Part shown: positions 52,726-61,435 of the stretch, in pieces
Numbering within the stretch: position 1 is the stretch's first letter
How the letters are laid out: each line of letters begins with the position of its first letter
DNA from: a virus
IMG/VR virus record: IMGVR_UViG_3300030060_008003
Location: 1-64,000 of that record
Direction: 5' to 3' (one strand)
DNA length: 64,000 bases
Position numbers and translations under genes: made by a program
Notes under the pieces: generated by a model
Database searches by the model: none
What the model was told of the DNA's origin: nothing
What the model saw: only the letters and a program-made list of their open reading frames with translations

Positions 52726-55008
52726 CTAGAACAGAGATAGACTACTAAATAAGGAGTTTCGAATCATAACATCAAATACATTGTTATCACCCTCTAGTGC
52801 ACTAAGTGGTGTATTGTAATCGAGTGTTGTTAAGCCATTTTTATAATCAATCAACCCTCCTTCTATAGTATTATCAAACCCAGCAGATAGACTGTAAAAT
52901 TTATAAAATTTATCTACTTCTGTTGTATCATACGACGCTGGTAATACTAAAGGCCACCCCCAATACGAGCCACTACTCGTTATAGCAGATCCTGTAGGTA
53001 CGGTCGTACTAAGATCACTCAACATATACGTATTAGTATTACGTGAACGTGAATATGCCGCACCAAACTCACCAGACCCACCACTAAGCGCACATAACGG
53101 TTGATACGTATTTAACCTTGTATACGTTTCACTAAATTTTTCATAAGCGACTATATCAGTCCCGGCAGAAACTTCATACGTTAATGTATCTAACAACCCA
53201 TTTAAATTTTTACCATATGTGACTTTTGTTGTATGCCCTTGAGGGTCATAATTTTCATCAAATTTATTTTGCGTACCTCTAAATTTATTATAATTAACAC
53301 TCAAAACGCTCATCAACCTATCTACCATTTCTGGTTGTTGTGCTAAAGCTCTATCAAAAACCAAACCATCATCATCTGTTAAACTAGCTAAATTAATGAG
53401 AGAGTTTATATCGCAATAATCTATGTCATTAGTATTTGATGTAAAATTTTGAATCTTAGACCATAGCTTTTTACCCAAAACAGTATAATCACTACTTACA
53501 CTACCAAAGATAGTTCCTATAAAATCAGTAAATAATATATCTTTATCTAATAAAATTTCTTGGAATCTCAAATCTTTTATTGTTTGTTCAAAATCAAAAT
53601 TTTCATTTTGTTTGTACGCTTCATAATAATTTTTAGGGTAACAAGTAAATGGAGCAAAACCAGTTACAGTATTTTTTAATGTTGGGCTTGTGGCAGTGTC
53701 TTCATATAGGCATTTTGCGCTTAAAGTTAAGACTGATGGTTTGCCAGAAAGCGTCGCTAGAGTTTTGTCATTAAATGTTAATAATCCCCTATACCAAAAT
53801 CTTGTATCAAAAGCAGATAAAGGCGCAGCACTTAAACTCTGTATATCGTAATGAGTTGTAGACACAACAACACCACTGACACCAGGTATAACTTCTGGCG
53901 ATGTCCCGGATAATAATTCAAATGTAGGTGTTGTGTTACTTGACAAAGACTTCATTGTAAAGTAGCCTGTGTTCTTTGGTGATAAAATAAATGGGATACC
54001 TAATCCTTTAAATTGAATCGGTGAAACTTCAAAAGTTTCAACACTATCACCTTCACCGGGTATACCATTTGACGTAATTGCTATACTACTAATAGTTTGC
54101 GAAGAAACTGTTCCGACTAAAGAGGAGAGAGTAATAGTAAAGTTATTTGAATAATCGTTATTTTTAAATCCTGATGTAGTATCTGAAAAAATATTATCTC
54201 TATCTTTAAAGAGAGATATGTTAACAGGCCTATAGGGTTGTTTTTGTCTGTCAGTTTTAAAATAAAATATATCTTTACCAGAACTACCAGCGTGAAAGCT
54301 TGAAATATGTGAACTAGTAGTGTTAACTATAGAGAAGGCTGTCGGACCTTTACCTGATGTGTGATTGTTTCCGCTTAAACGTACATATATGTTTGTAGAT
54401 GATAAAGACATTTTCTTTATCTCTTCATATTCAAATCCCGATAACGTGTCAATGTAGTTTTTCTTATAAAATGAGTGAAATGCTCTAAGATTATTAAATT
54501 TATTTGGCTTTATATTAAAAAAGTTAGGTACATCGCATCCTGATACAGAAAAGTAGATATCTTGAAAATCTTGATAAAAGGGTGTTTGAGAATTAATTGT
54601 TACCGGGTTTGAAAATTCACCTGCTGATAATTCTAATATATTTGATTTAGTCGGTCCCGCTGTTACAGAAAAGGTATTAGTAATGTAATCGTGTATTGTT
54701 ATATTAGTACTGTATGACGCTAGTATACTATTATTATCACAGTCGCGTAAAACCATTCGAACGTTGTATACACCTGGATATTGATATGCATGGGTACTTG
54801 TTAATGTGTTACCGTAGGTACCATCACCAAAGTCAAAGGTTGCTTTAAGAGTGTTATATTGTGTAGTTACAGCTTCACCACCTAAAGAGCTAGGTATACG
54901 CGCTTTAAATGTAAGAGGGGTAAAGGGTAAATTGTATGAAGATAATTTAGCTTCACGCTTAAAATCTTCTACATCAAAGGTTGCATAATTAACTTGTATA
55001 TTACTCAT
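52726..55008 (-). CDS. Baseplate-region protein with PKD-like domain
   Basis: 760 residues. Residues ~50-95 contain LKATFDFGDGTYGNTL...HAYQYPGVYNVRMVLRD, a clear PKD/Ig-like sandwich (DFGDGT, then HxY...G.Y.V). Further beta repeats rich in Ser/Thr follow, then a helical C-terminal third from ~470. The start overlaps the end of gene 6 by 8 nt, so it belongs to the 25-6 operon and is probably a wedge-associated protein. Confidence 0.72.
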   Translation of the reverse strand: MSNIQVNYATFDVEDFKREAKLSSYNLPFTPLTFKARIPSSLGGEAVTTQYNTLKATFDFGDGTYGNTLTSTHAYQYPGVYNVRMVLRDCDNNSILASYSTNITIHDYITNTFSVTAGPTKSNILELSAGEFSNPVTINSQTPFYQDFQDIYFSVSGCDVPNFFNIKPNKFNNLRAFHSFYKKNYIDTLSGFEYEEIKKMSLSSTNIYVRLSGNNHTSGKGPTAFSIVNTTSSHISSFHAGSSGKDIFYFKTDRQKQPYRPVNISLFKDRDNIFSDTTSGFKNNDYSNNFTITLSSLVGTVSSQTISSIAITSNGIPGEGDSVETFEVSPIQFKGLGIPFILSPKNTGYFTMKSLSSNTTPTFELLSGTSPEVIPGVSGVVVSTTHYDIQSLSAAPLSAFDTRFWYRGLLTFNDKTLATLSGKPSVLTLSAKCLYEDTATSPTLKNTVTGFAPFTCYPKNYYEAYKQNENFDFEQTIKDLRFQEILLDKDILFTDFIGTIFGSVSSDYTVLGKKLWSKIQNFTSNTNDIDYCDINSLINLASLTDDDGLVFDRALAQQPEMVDRLMSVLSVNYNKFRGTQNKFDENYDPQGHTTKVTYGKNLNGLLDTLTYEVSAGTDIVAYEKFSETYTRLNTYQPLCALSGGSGEFGAAYSRSRNTNTYMLSDLSTTVPTGSAITSSGSYWGWPLVLPASYDTTEVDKFYKFYSLSAGFDNTIEGGLIDYKNGLTTLDYNTPLSALEGDNNVFDVMIRNSLFSSLSLF

Positions 55009-56845
55009 CTGTTATAACAATGCGATCAGCTACAGATAGTGGCGAATATAAATATGGAAACTTAAAAAACGGTAACGTCTTATCTTGATTCACTAATTCT
55101 ATATCACTTTCTGGGTACTGTGGATTGAATGATAAAAATGATACACCACCGGTAAATATTTCACCCGTTGTTTCATTTCTAGTTTCGATACGTTTTATTC
55201 CCTCTAAAGAAAGAATGTCATTAGCAAGATTTATTAATTTTAAATTACCACCTAACACATTATCATCAGGATTAAAAAACTTTTTAATTAAACTACCAAT
55301 TCTTGTCTTTAGAGTTGTTTTATTTATTTTATTATTAGTTTCTCTTACAGCATATAGTTTTGTTTGGTCGAGTATATCTAATGTTAAATCTGCTGCGTCT
55401 CCTATACCTAGTCCAAAAGCCATGTATATAGGATCTCGTGGTACGACAGTATTTGATAACATTTTTCTATCTTGTGTTTGAGTAACAATATAATTTTTAA
55501 ACGAATTACTCAAAAAAGGTGGATAAGATTTATCTTCTGCTATTTTAAATTTAGGTACAACAAAAACATTTATATTATTAAAGTCACAAGAATCAGCAAA
55601 GTTAACTTGATTAATTATTACTCTGTTAACCTTATTTGGATCAACGCATATATCATAAAAATATTGTATATACTCATTAATATAGCTATCATTACTAACC
55701 ACTTTTGTACTAGCGATAACGTTGGCTAGGTTTTTTTGTAAAAATGATTGATAGTCTCCTTCTGTAACTAATCTTAATTGTGAAGAAAACATTTTTGGAG
55801 CATTTTGTCTGATTTGCTCTACTGTTTCTTCTGTAGAAAGTGCAGAAGAATTAAGTGGGTTATTAAATGTAATTTTCGGACTATTAGTAATATTTAAAAA
55901 GGTAGTTTCAGTTTTATTTGGGTATAAGTCTTGAAATAGTTCACGCTGCCTAGTAGAGTCGTAAACAAACAGTTTATTACCGTTGATAATATTCTTACTA
56001 ATAACACCAGCAGTATTATCAGATAGTATATAGTTTACTGATACTATATCTCCTCCATCGAGCTTCTTACCGAACACGCCGCTACCAAACTTTATTTCAT
56101 AGTGTCCATATTCATTTAATCTCAACTCACAAACCCTATCAACAGATTTTGTGAGATATAAACTCTCCACAATCTCATACTCATAATATGTGTTATTACT
56201 TAATTCTTTAACATATACGCTTAATGTACCGTCAGCAATAAATTTATCACTATTACTATCAACAATGTTATCAACTACAACAGGTAGAATTTCAAACTCT
56301 TCACCTTGAGCAGTGTAGTCAGGGTATTCTTTTATTGTACCTTGGTATAATATAGTTTCATCATTTACACTCTGTAGCGTCTCTACCCCGTTAGTTGATT
56401 TATTGAAAGATATATCTTTGTTAAAATTATACTGCACCCCATCAGCTAAAAAGTAAGAATATTTACGAATAGTATAGTTACCAATTGGTAAAGAAGCCGC
56501 AGCCACAGCATTTATTGGAACAATTGAAGTTTGCTTTCCAGCTGGCTTATAACCTATCAGCTTAACAATTTTATTCATGTTTTCATACAAAGTAGCTTGA
56601 TCGAAATTGACTTCTGCTGCTGTGTTGTTTAAGTAAAATAAGAGAACATGATATGAATAAGCGATTATATCAATAACCGCTGCCAGGTTACTACCTTCAT
56701 AGTTTTGATCTGTAAATTTTTGATTTTCATCTAATCGATTAATAATGTAGTCTTTTAAACTTACAGCATCAAACGCAACATACGCGTCCTGCGGAAGATT
56801 AAAATCTAAAAACTTGTTTGATGTCTCGTTTGTGTTAGTTGGCAT
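55001..56845 (-). CDS. 6: Baseplate wedge protein gp6
   Basis: 614 residues (T4 660). The N-terminal part (FDAVSLKDYIINRLDENQKF...NYEGSNLAAVIDIIAYSYHVLLFYLN, residues ~23-72) and NMNKIVKLIGYKPAGKQTS (~92) are typical of gp6/baseplate J proteins. A LRLVTEGDYQSFL motif (seen as QLRLVTEGDYQSFLQ, ~355) is also diagnostic. gp6 dimers form the iris that joins the wedges around the hub. Directly after gene 25, as in many contractile systems. Confidence 0.93.
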   Translation of the reverse strand: MPTNTNETSNKFLDFNLPQDAYVAFDAVSLKDYIINRLDENQKFTDQNYEGSNLAAVIDIIAYSYHVLLFYLNNTAAEVNFDQATLYENMNKIVKLIGYKPAGKQTSIVPINAVAAASLPIGNYTIRKYSYFLADGVQYNFNKDISFNKSTNGVETLQSVNDETILYQGTIKEYPDYTAQGEEFEILPVVVDNIVDSNSDKFIADGTLSVYVKELSNNTYYEYEIVESLYLTKSVDRVCELRLNEYGHYEIKFGSGVFGKKLDGGDIVSVNYILSDNTAGVISKNIINGNKLFVYDSTRQRELFQDLYPNKTETTFLNITNSPKITFNNPLNSSALSTEETVEQIRQNAPKMFSSQLRLVTEGDYQSFLQKNLANVIASTKVVSNDSYINEYIQYFYDICVDPNKVNRVIINQVNFADSCDFNNINVFVVPKFKIAEDKSYPPFLSNSFKNYIVTQTQDRKMLSNTVVPRDPIYMAFGLGIGDAADLTLDILDQTKLYAVRETNNKINKTTLKTRIGSLIKKFFNPDDNVLGGNLKLINLANDILSLEGIKRIETRNETTGEIFTGGVSFLSFNPQYPESDIELVNQDKTLPFFKFPYLYSPLSVADRIVITDE

Positions 56846-56847
56846 GG

Positions 56848-57336
56848 TTATAATACGTAATATCCGTTACTATTTAATAATGATTTGAGAGTTATCCCAT
56901 AAGCATCTAATGAGGGAATGTTTATTTGCATTTCAATATAATATTCTTGTGCGTCTGTAATAGCATCTACATTAACATTTTCAAGTTGTATACGTGGCTC
57001 TTGTGAAGGTAGTAAGGTATCAATATCATATTTAATTTTATAAGCAGTAGAGCTATTAACCGGGTCAAATAGGTATCTTCTTAAATCTAAACCAAATTCT
57101 GGATTTAGGATTTTTTGACCCGGCGAAGTTAAAAATATATTAATAAGACTATTTTTAATAGCTTGTAAATCATATGATCCTTGAACATCTTTTAAAATTA
57201 CATCTTTCTTAAGCTGTTTATTATAGTATACTTCAGGCACGAGGTCTAAAAAGAGATCTTTGTAAAGATAGCCTCCCTCTAAGGCTGCTTCCCCACCTTT
57301 GTCTATTGTTACGTCCTTTATCTTAATTAAAGCCAT
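56848..57336 (-). CDS. 25: Baseplate wedge protein gp25
   Basis: 162 residues (T4 132). The gp25/GpW core is clear: AIKNSLINIFLTSPGQKILNP (residues ~60-80), FGLDLRRYLFDP (~83) and the hallmark EPR in LLPSQEPRIQLENV (~110). gp25 binds the end of the sheath and links it to gp6. A 40-residue N-terminal extension precedes the core. Octamer-like ATTAAATA is 6 nt upstream. Confidence 0.93.
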   Translation of the reverse strand: MALIKIKDVTIDKGGEAALEGGYLYKDLFLDLVPEVYYNKQLKKDVILKDVQGSYDLQAIKNSLINIFLTSPGQKILNPEFGLDLRRYLFDPVNSSTAYKIKYDIDTLLPSQEPRIQLENVNVDAITDAQEYYIEMQINIPSLDAYGITLKSLLNSNGYYVL

Positions 57337-57342
57337 TTATAA

Positions 57343-57350
57343 TATTTAAT
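57343..57350 (-). promoter_or_regulatory. Late-promoter-like octamer
   Basis: ATTAAATA on the minus strand, 6 nt before the ATG of gene 25. Confidence 0.4.
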
Positions 57351-57374
57351 ACCTCAGTGGTAAATCGAGATTAA

Positions 57375-57394
57375 GGAACTATAATATAATTATA
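57375..57394 (+). promoter_or_regulatory. GGAACT element within a 20-nt sequence also found at 31588
   Basis: GGAACTATAATATAATTATA, identical to 31588-31607. A TATAAT (57391-57396) abuts the ATG at 57397. Confidence 0.4.
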
Positions 57395-57396
57395 AT

Positions 57397-57663
57397 ATGC
57401 GTGTTAAAGGAAAGACCGAAGTAGATGTAGAAATAACTGTGTCAGAACTAGTATCTGCTCTTAAAGAAGAAATTTATGCAGCCTTAAATCTTCCTAAACC
57501 GAGAGAAGGGCGGGTGTATATTAAAGACGGTCGATTTGTTCATGAAAAGTCTGTATATACAACACACTCTTTCGAAATTGAAGAAGATCTAGGTCTTGCT
57601 ATAGAAGACGATACTGATGTGTTTACAGCGTTTCATACTATAGCAGAATTTCTTAGAGATTAA
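57397..57663 (+). CDS. Small hypothetical protein
   Basis: 88 residues: MRVKGKTEVDVEITVSELVS..., a strand-helix start, a basic middle (PKPREGRVYIKDG) and an acidic helix at the end (EEDLGLAIEDDTDVF). No family recognised. A lone plus-strand gene at the head of a divergent pair with gene 25. Confidence 0.6.
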   Translation: MRVKGKTEVDVEITVSELVSALKEEIYAALNLPKPREGRVYIKDGRFVHEKSVYTTHSFEIEEDLGLAIEDDTDVFTAFHTIAEFLRD

Positions 57664-57697
57664 GTTCCGTAATACCGTGTGATTATTTGCAGGTCTG

Positions 57698-57705
57698 CAT
57701 AAATA
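57698..57705 (+). promoter_or_regulatory. Late-promoter octamer
   Basis: CATAAATA, 5 nt before the ATG at 57711. Confidence 0.55.
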
Positions 57706-57710
57706 ATATT

Positions 57711-58271
57711 ATGGCAGATAAAAAGTTTGTTAACTTGCATGAATCTTATATGAGAAGATACGAGCGTGGTGGTTTCCTCGTTGGTGATGTTTTTGAGTTT
57801 AATGATGACTATGAATCAACTGATTGTTATAAAGAACTTCCAAAAGCTACAAAAGATCTTTTAACTAAAATGAAAGATTCCGGTCTTCATATTAGAGTTA
57901 CCGGTATTAAAGATACAGCACCTACTCGTTACCCTGCTAGTTCGCAACAGTCTTCCTTAGATGTAAATTTAAATCTCGCTCTAGATGAGGGCGGCGGGAG
58001 ATACTCACATTATGTTACTGTGCCCGGTTTGCTGGGACACGCTGTGCAATACGCTCCAAACCTTCTACCTATTCCGGATGCTTTAAAGAGAAAAAGCGAT
58101 GTTAATATTAAGCCTGAAGAAGCAGAAGAGACGACAGCCCCACAGGCCCCGGAGAACCCAGTAAGAGCATTACCAAAACAGAATACAGTAATTCCAAGTG
58201 ACCCAGCTACACCTTCCCCGGCTGCTACATCGTATACGAATCAGTATCTTGCTGACTTAAAAAAAGCTTAA
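57711..58271 (+). CDS. Hypothetical late protein
   Basis: 186 residues from the ATG at 57711 (MADKKFVNLHESYMRRYERG). A TTG 24 nt upstream is in frame but would lie across the octamer. Folded-looking first 120 residues (GGFLVGDVFEFNDDY, LHIRVTGIKD), then a Pro/Glu/Ala-rich tail. No family recognised. Converges on gene 44 with a 4-nt overlap. Confidence 0.65.
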   Translation: MADKKFVNLHESYMRRYERGGFLVGDVFEFNDDYESTDCYKELPKATKDLLTKMKDSGLHIRVTGIKDTAPTRYPASSQQSSLDVNLNLALDEGGGRYSHYVTVPGLLGHAVQYAPNLLPIPDALKRKSDVNIKPEEAEETTAPQAPENPVRALPKQNTVIPSDPATPSPAATSYTNQYLADLKKA

Positions 58272-59188
58272 ACCCTTTCTAGGTTAACTAAACAAGCAAA
58301 GGCGTTAATCTCTTTATCTACTACAAACGCACTTTTATAGAGATGATCTGCAATAATAGCAATCATCTCTTTCTTTTTGATATCATCAATATTAGCAGAG
58401 TAGATAAAATTTAGATAGTTACTTAATAAAGTATCATAATCACCTTGAAATCTGTCTTCGTTTTCAATTAGATATCTTCTTGCTTCTAAACATTGCTTAG
58501 AAGCTATTTTTTTGAAAACGGCTTCGAGCAGCTCGTTATCACTAACAACGCTAGTAATACACAACTCTGAATCAATGACGTTCTTCTGTAGCTCGTTGAT
58601 CGTTTTCCGTAAATCGGGGAAGTGACGCTTGACAAGTTGGACAAACTTCTTCTTTTGCTCTTCCGGTACTTTAACATTTTCATCTTTAAGAATATTATAA
58701 CATCTTTTAACTGCTAATTCAACAACAGGTTTAATAGTCAGTGATTGACATCTTGATTGTAGAGCTGGTATAATTTTATGTTTGTAATTTGCAGTAAGGA
58801 TAAACCGACAGTACTTAGCATACGTCTCCATAGTATTACGCAAAGCAGCTTGCGCCTGTGAAGTGAGACCATCAGCCTCATCTAGAATAACGACCTTAAC
58901 TCCACCATCAAAAGACTTAGTTTGTGCAAAATTAGTGATATTATGTCGAATAGTATCAATACCAGACTCATCAGAAGCATTAATATAAAGGTAATTACAT
59001 CCGAGAATATCGTTAACAATAACTCTAGCAAGGGTGGTCTTACCAGTACCAGGATTACCAACAAAAAGAAGATTAGGTATTTCATTCGTATATTCTTCGA
59101 CAACGCGTAATGTCTCATTATCTAAAATAACATCACTCAGCGTTTGCGGTCGATATTTTTCAACCCAAATTTTATCAAAATCAATCAT
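58268..59188 (-). CDS. 44: Clamp-loader ATPase gp44
   Basis: 306 residues (T4 319). AAA+ motifs: WVEKYRPQTLSDVI (~8), Walker A FVGNPGTGKTTLA (~42), Walker B VVILDEADGLT (~98), sensor 1 FILTANYKHKI (~133) and SRCQ (~147, arginine finger). It loads gp45 onto primer-template with gp62. Here gene 44 lies on the minus strand with dut, away from genes 45, 46 and 47, and no gene 62 is seen beside it. Confidence 0.94.
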   Translation of the reverse strand: MIDFDKIWVEKYRPQTLSDVILDNETLRVVEEYTNEIPNLLFVGNPGTGKTTLARVIVNDILGCNYLYINASDESGIDTIRHNITNFAQTKSFDGGVKVVILDEADGLTSQAQAALRNTMETYAKYCRFILTANYKHKIIPALQSRCQSLTIKPVVELAVKRCYNILKDENVKVPEEQKKKFVQLVKRHFPDLRKTINELQKNVIDSELCITSVVSDNELLEAVFKKIASKQCLEARRYLIENEDRFQGDYDTLLSNYLNFIYSANIDDIKKKEMIAIIADHLYKSAFVVDKEINAFACLVNLERV

Positions 59189-59190
59189 AA

Positions 59191-59613
59191 TTACTTACCA
59201 GATGAACCAAAGCCTTTTTCACCTCGAAGAGACTGTTCAATCTCACCTTCAATAACTTCAACATCATGATTATTATAAACTACAAACTGCGCAATTCTAT
59301 CACCAGCTTTGATTTCATAATCTTTATCAGTTAAGTTATACAGCTTGATTCCAGCGCTACCTCTGTAACCACTATCAATAATACCTGGATGAGGTAAAAT
59401 ACCATGCTTAAATCCTAAACCTGATCTACCTTCTATTCTCACCCAATAGCCTGGTTGAATATAAGCAAACTTTAGCCCCACGTCAATAACCGCGGACCCT
59501 TTTGCAGGAATAGTCTTATCCTCTACACACGTAACATCCAGTCCCGTGTCGTCCTTATGGTTTTTAGAAGGTAGAACTGCATTCTCAGTAATCTTCTTAA
59601 ATTTCAATATCAT
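59191..59613 (-). CDS. dut: dUTPase (trimeric type)
   Basis: 140 residues. All five motifs: DDTGLDVTC (I, ~21), GRSGLGFKHG (II, ~64), IIDSGYRGSAGIKLYN (III, ~79), GDRIAQFVV (IV, ~105) and RGEKGFGSSGK (V, end). It hydrolyses dUTP to dUMP, keeping uracil out of DNA and feeding dTMP synthesis. 2 nt before gene 44, so they form a small early-type operon without a late octamer. Confidence 0.96.
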   Translation of the reverse strand: MILKFKKITENAVLPSKNHKDDTGLDVTCVEDKTIPAKGSAVIDVGLKFAYIQPGYWVRIEGRSGLGFKHGILPHPGIIDSGYRGSAGIKLYNLTDKDYEIKAGDRIAQFVVYNNHDVEVIEGEIEQSLRGEKGFGSSGK

Positions 59614-59653
59614 ATACTTATGATAAGATATATTGTAAAAAATTCAAGTATAG

Positions 59654-59661
59654 ATTAAATA
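59654..59661 (+). promoter_or_regulatory. Late-promoter-like octamer
   Basis: ATTAAATA, 8 nt before the ATG at 59670. Confidence 0.4.
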
Positions 59662-59669
59662 TACGTGTA

Positions 59670-60113
59670 ATGGCTGAAGAAGAGCTAGATGAAGCAGTTA
59701 ACGATATTATTGCTCAAATAAAAGGTAATAACAATACTGTACGTGAAAAAAAGCAAGATGTAACTATCGATAAAGATAATCTTGAAGAGTTTATTATGAA
59801 GTCTTCCGGTAAACTGGTTGCTAAATCACTTGAAATTGTTGATAACGTTAATGATTACATTTCATCGGCTCCAGAAAATAGAGATGTTGCTGCATTAGCA
59901 GAAGTTATAAAAGCAACAGCCGGTTCAATTGATACACTTCAAAAACTTCATAGTTCAAATGAGAGAAATGAAACACAAAAAGAAGTAAAACGTATGGATG
60001 TCGAATCGAAGGAGAGATTAAACATTGCTGATAATCAAACTAAAATGCTATTATCTAGAGACGATATAATGAAAGCTTTAGTTGAAAAGGATGATGACGT
60101 TATTGATGTTTAA
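59670..60113 (+). CDS. 16: gp16-like small terminase subunit
   Basis: 147 residues (T4 gp16 164). An acidic head is followed by two long helices: LVAKSLEIVDNVNDYI and RDVAALAEVIKATAGSIDTLQKLHSS (residues ~78-103). This is the helical-hairpin pattern of T4 gp16 (AKIFLETAKN..., EVFATLMGQM...ILKLHKD). A KEVKRMDVESKERL helix follows. gp16 forms the ring that recognises DNA and stimulates the gp17 packaging motor. Assigned from helix pattern and late promoter. gene 17 does not follow, which is unlike T4. Confidence 0.6.
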   Translation: MAEEELDEAVNDIIAQIKGNNNTVREKKQDVTIDKDNLEEFIMKSSGKLVAKSLEIVDNVNDYISSAPENRDVAALAEVIKATAGSIDTLQKLHSSNERNETQKEVKRMDVESKERLNIADNQTKMLLSRDDIMKALVEKDDDVIDV

Positions 60114-61435
60114 AACTTAAGGTTATCGCAATTATCCTCGCTCGCACAAATATCTTTTTCTTTAGTTTGAGTTAGATAGTCTTCAAACTCTTTCATTGTT
60201 GGGAATGGCATCCATACTGTCTCACCTGTACTTGTCGGGTGAGAGTGCGAACCAGACAGAGCACCGTTAGTTAATTCAAGCGTCTTATTTGAAGCACTTT
60301 GTGGACTTGTAAAAGTTGTAACGTTTAACACGCCTGGAAAAGTACCAAGTCTATTGATAGCTGTTTGCTCAGGTGTAAATTGAGTTCCTCCTATGTTTGG
60401 ATTTTCGCGAGGTCTACCACCACCACTTCTAGCAGCACCTTGACCAGCTACAGTATATAAATCAAAAGAACCACTACTGGTGGAGAGTGTAAGTCCGAAG
60501 TTTGGTACCGATGGTCCGCAGCAACAGCTGCAACATACTTCAACACACTCTTCATCAATATATTCATTTCCTTGCTCATCAAAAACCTTCTTTAAAATTA
60601 AAAATGACTTACATACTTGCCCGTTCTCTGTTTTTGAGATATTTTGCTCAGGGTCAAAAAAGTTTATATTTCTCTTATATTCGAATAATCTAAATGCATC
60701 TAACCCCAGGTAGTCCTCAATTATTCCAATAATAGTGTTAGCAATACTGCGTAAGATATTACTAAAATTGATATCCTTTAACATAAGGTTACCTACAGCA
60801 ATTGTTGATGCCGTATACCTACCTAGATATTCTGTGTTAACGCGTTCAGCAGGGCGTTTATCGATATACGGGAGCGTGTTATCACTATAAACAGCACTCT
60901 CTGTATTGTATTGAATAACTTGCGCGCAAGTTCTTTGACAGTTACTAAGATTTCTGCGAATAAATGCTGGAGTCTTTTTAACTAGATTTAATGATATGTC
61001 GTTTGATTCGCCATAATAAATTGCTGTACCGGCATTTTGCTGAGCTGTATTCGCAAGACACCCTAATATATCGGGCGATGGAAAAAAGCAGTTCTGTACT
61101 CTTCCTCTACCTCTATAAGGATTTTGCGCATATATAGCTACTTGGTTAGTAAACGGACCATTATATAGTTGTCTTATATAATATAGAGCAGCTTGTTCAT
61201 CTATTTCAGGGTTACCCTTTATGAGGTCGTCAACAAAAACCTGTAGTTGGTTAAATCCTAGCTGATATACCTTTTTAAACGACTCACAAAGCTCTTTGTC
61301 TTTATTTGTAAATGTATAACCTAATATTGGACCTTTACTTTGATCCTTACAATCTGTCTCTATAACAGATACAAACTGATCTTTAGTTAATTCTAAAGCT
61401 CTTAACGTTTCTACACTTTTATTACATATCGCCAT
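60110..61435 (-). CDS. Baseplate-region protein with Cys cluster and shared C-terminal tag
   Basis: 441 residues, not recognised. Helical N-terminal 100 residues, many scattered Cys, and a cluster VCCSCCCG near residue 305. A Gly/Ser-rich stretch follows, then SHSHPTSTGETVWMPFPT (~398). It ends ICASEDNCDNLKF, position by position similar to the end of the 1209-residue protein (ICPEDEDCNNLQF). It abuts the hub-like gene upstream (start directly after that stop) and its own stop overlaps the gp16-like gene by 4 nt. Confidence 0.7.
   Translation of the reverse strand: MAICNKSVETLRALELTKDQFVSVIETDCKDQSKGPILGYTFTNKDKELCESFKKVYQLGFNQLQVFVDDLIKGNPEIDEQAALYYIRQLYNGPFTNQVAIYAQNPYRGRGRVQNCFFPSPDILGCLANTAQQNAGTAIYYGESNDISLNLVKKTPAFIRRNLSNCQRTCAQVIQYNTESAVYSDNTLPYIDKRPAERVNTEYLGRYTASTIAVGNLMLKDINFSNILRSIANTIIGIIEDYLGLDAFRLFEYKRNINFFDPEQNISKTENGQVCKSFLILKKVFDEQGNEYIDEECVEVCCSCCCGPSVPNFGLTLSTSSGSFDLYTVAGQGAARSGGGRPRENPNIGGTQFTPEQTAINRLGTFPGVLNVTTFTSPQSASNKTLELTNGALSGSHSHPTSTGETVWMPFPTMKEFEDYLTQTKEKDICASEDNCDNLKF

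Noticed and set aside
60110-61435. JAB/MPN metalloprotease from the SHSHP segment
   Set aside because: The required GxxHxHP...SxxD context is absent; a lone HSHP is not enough.
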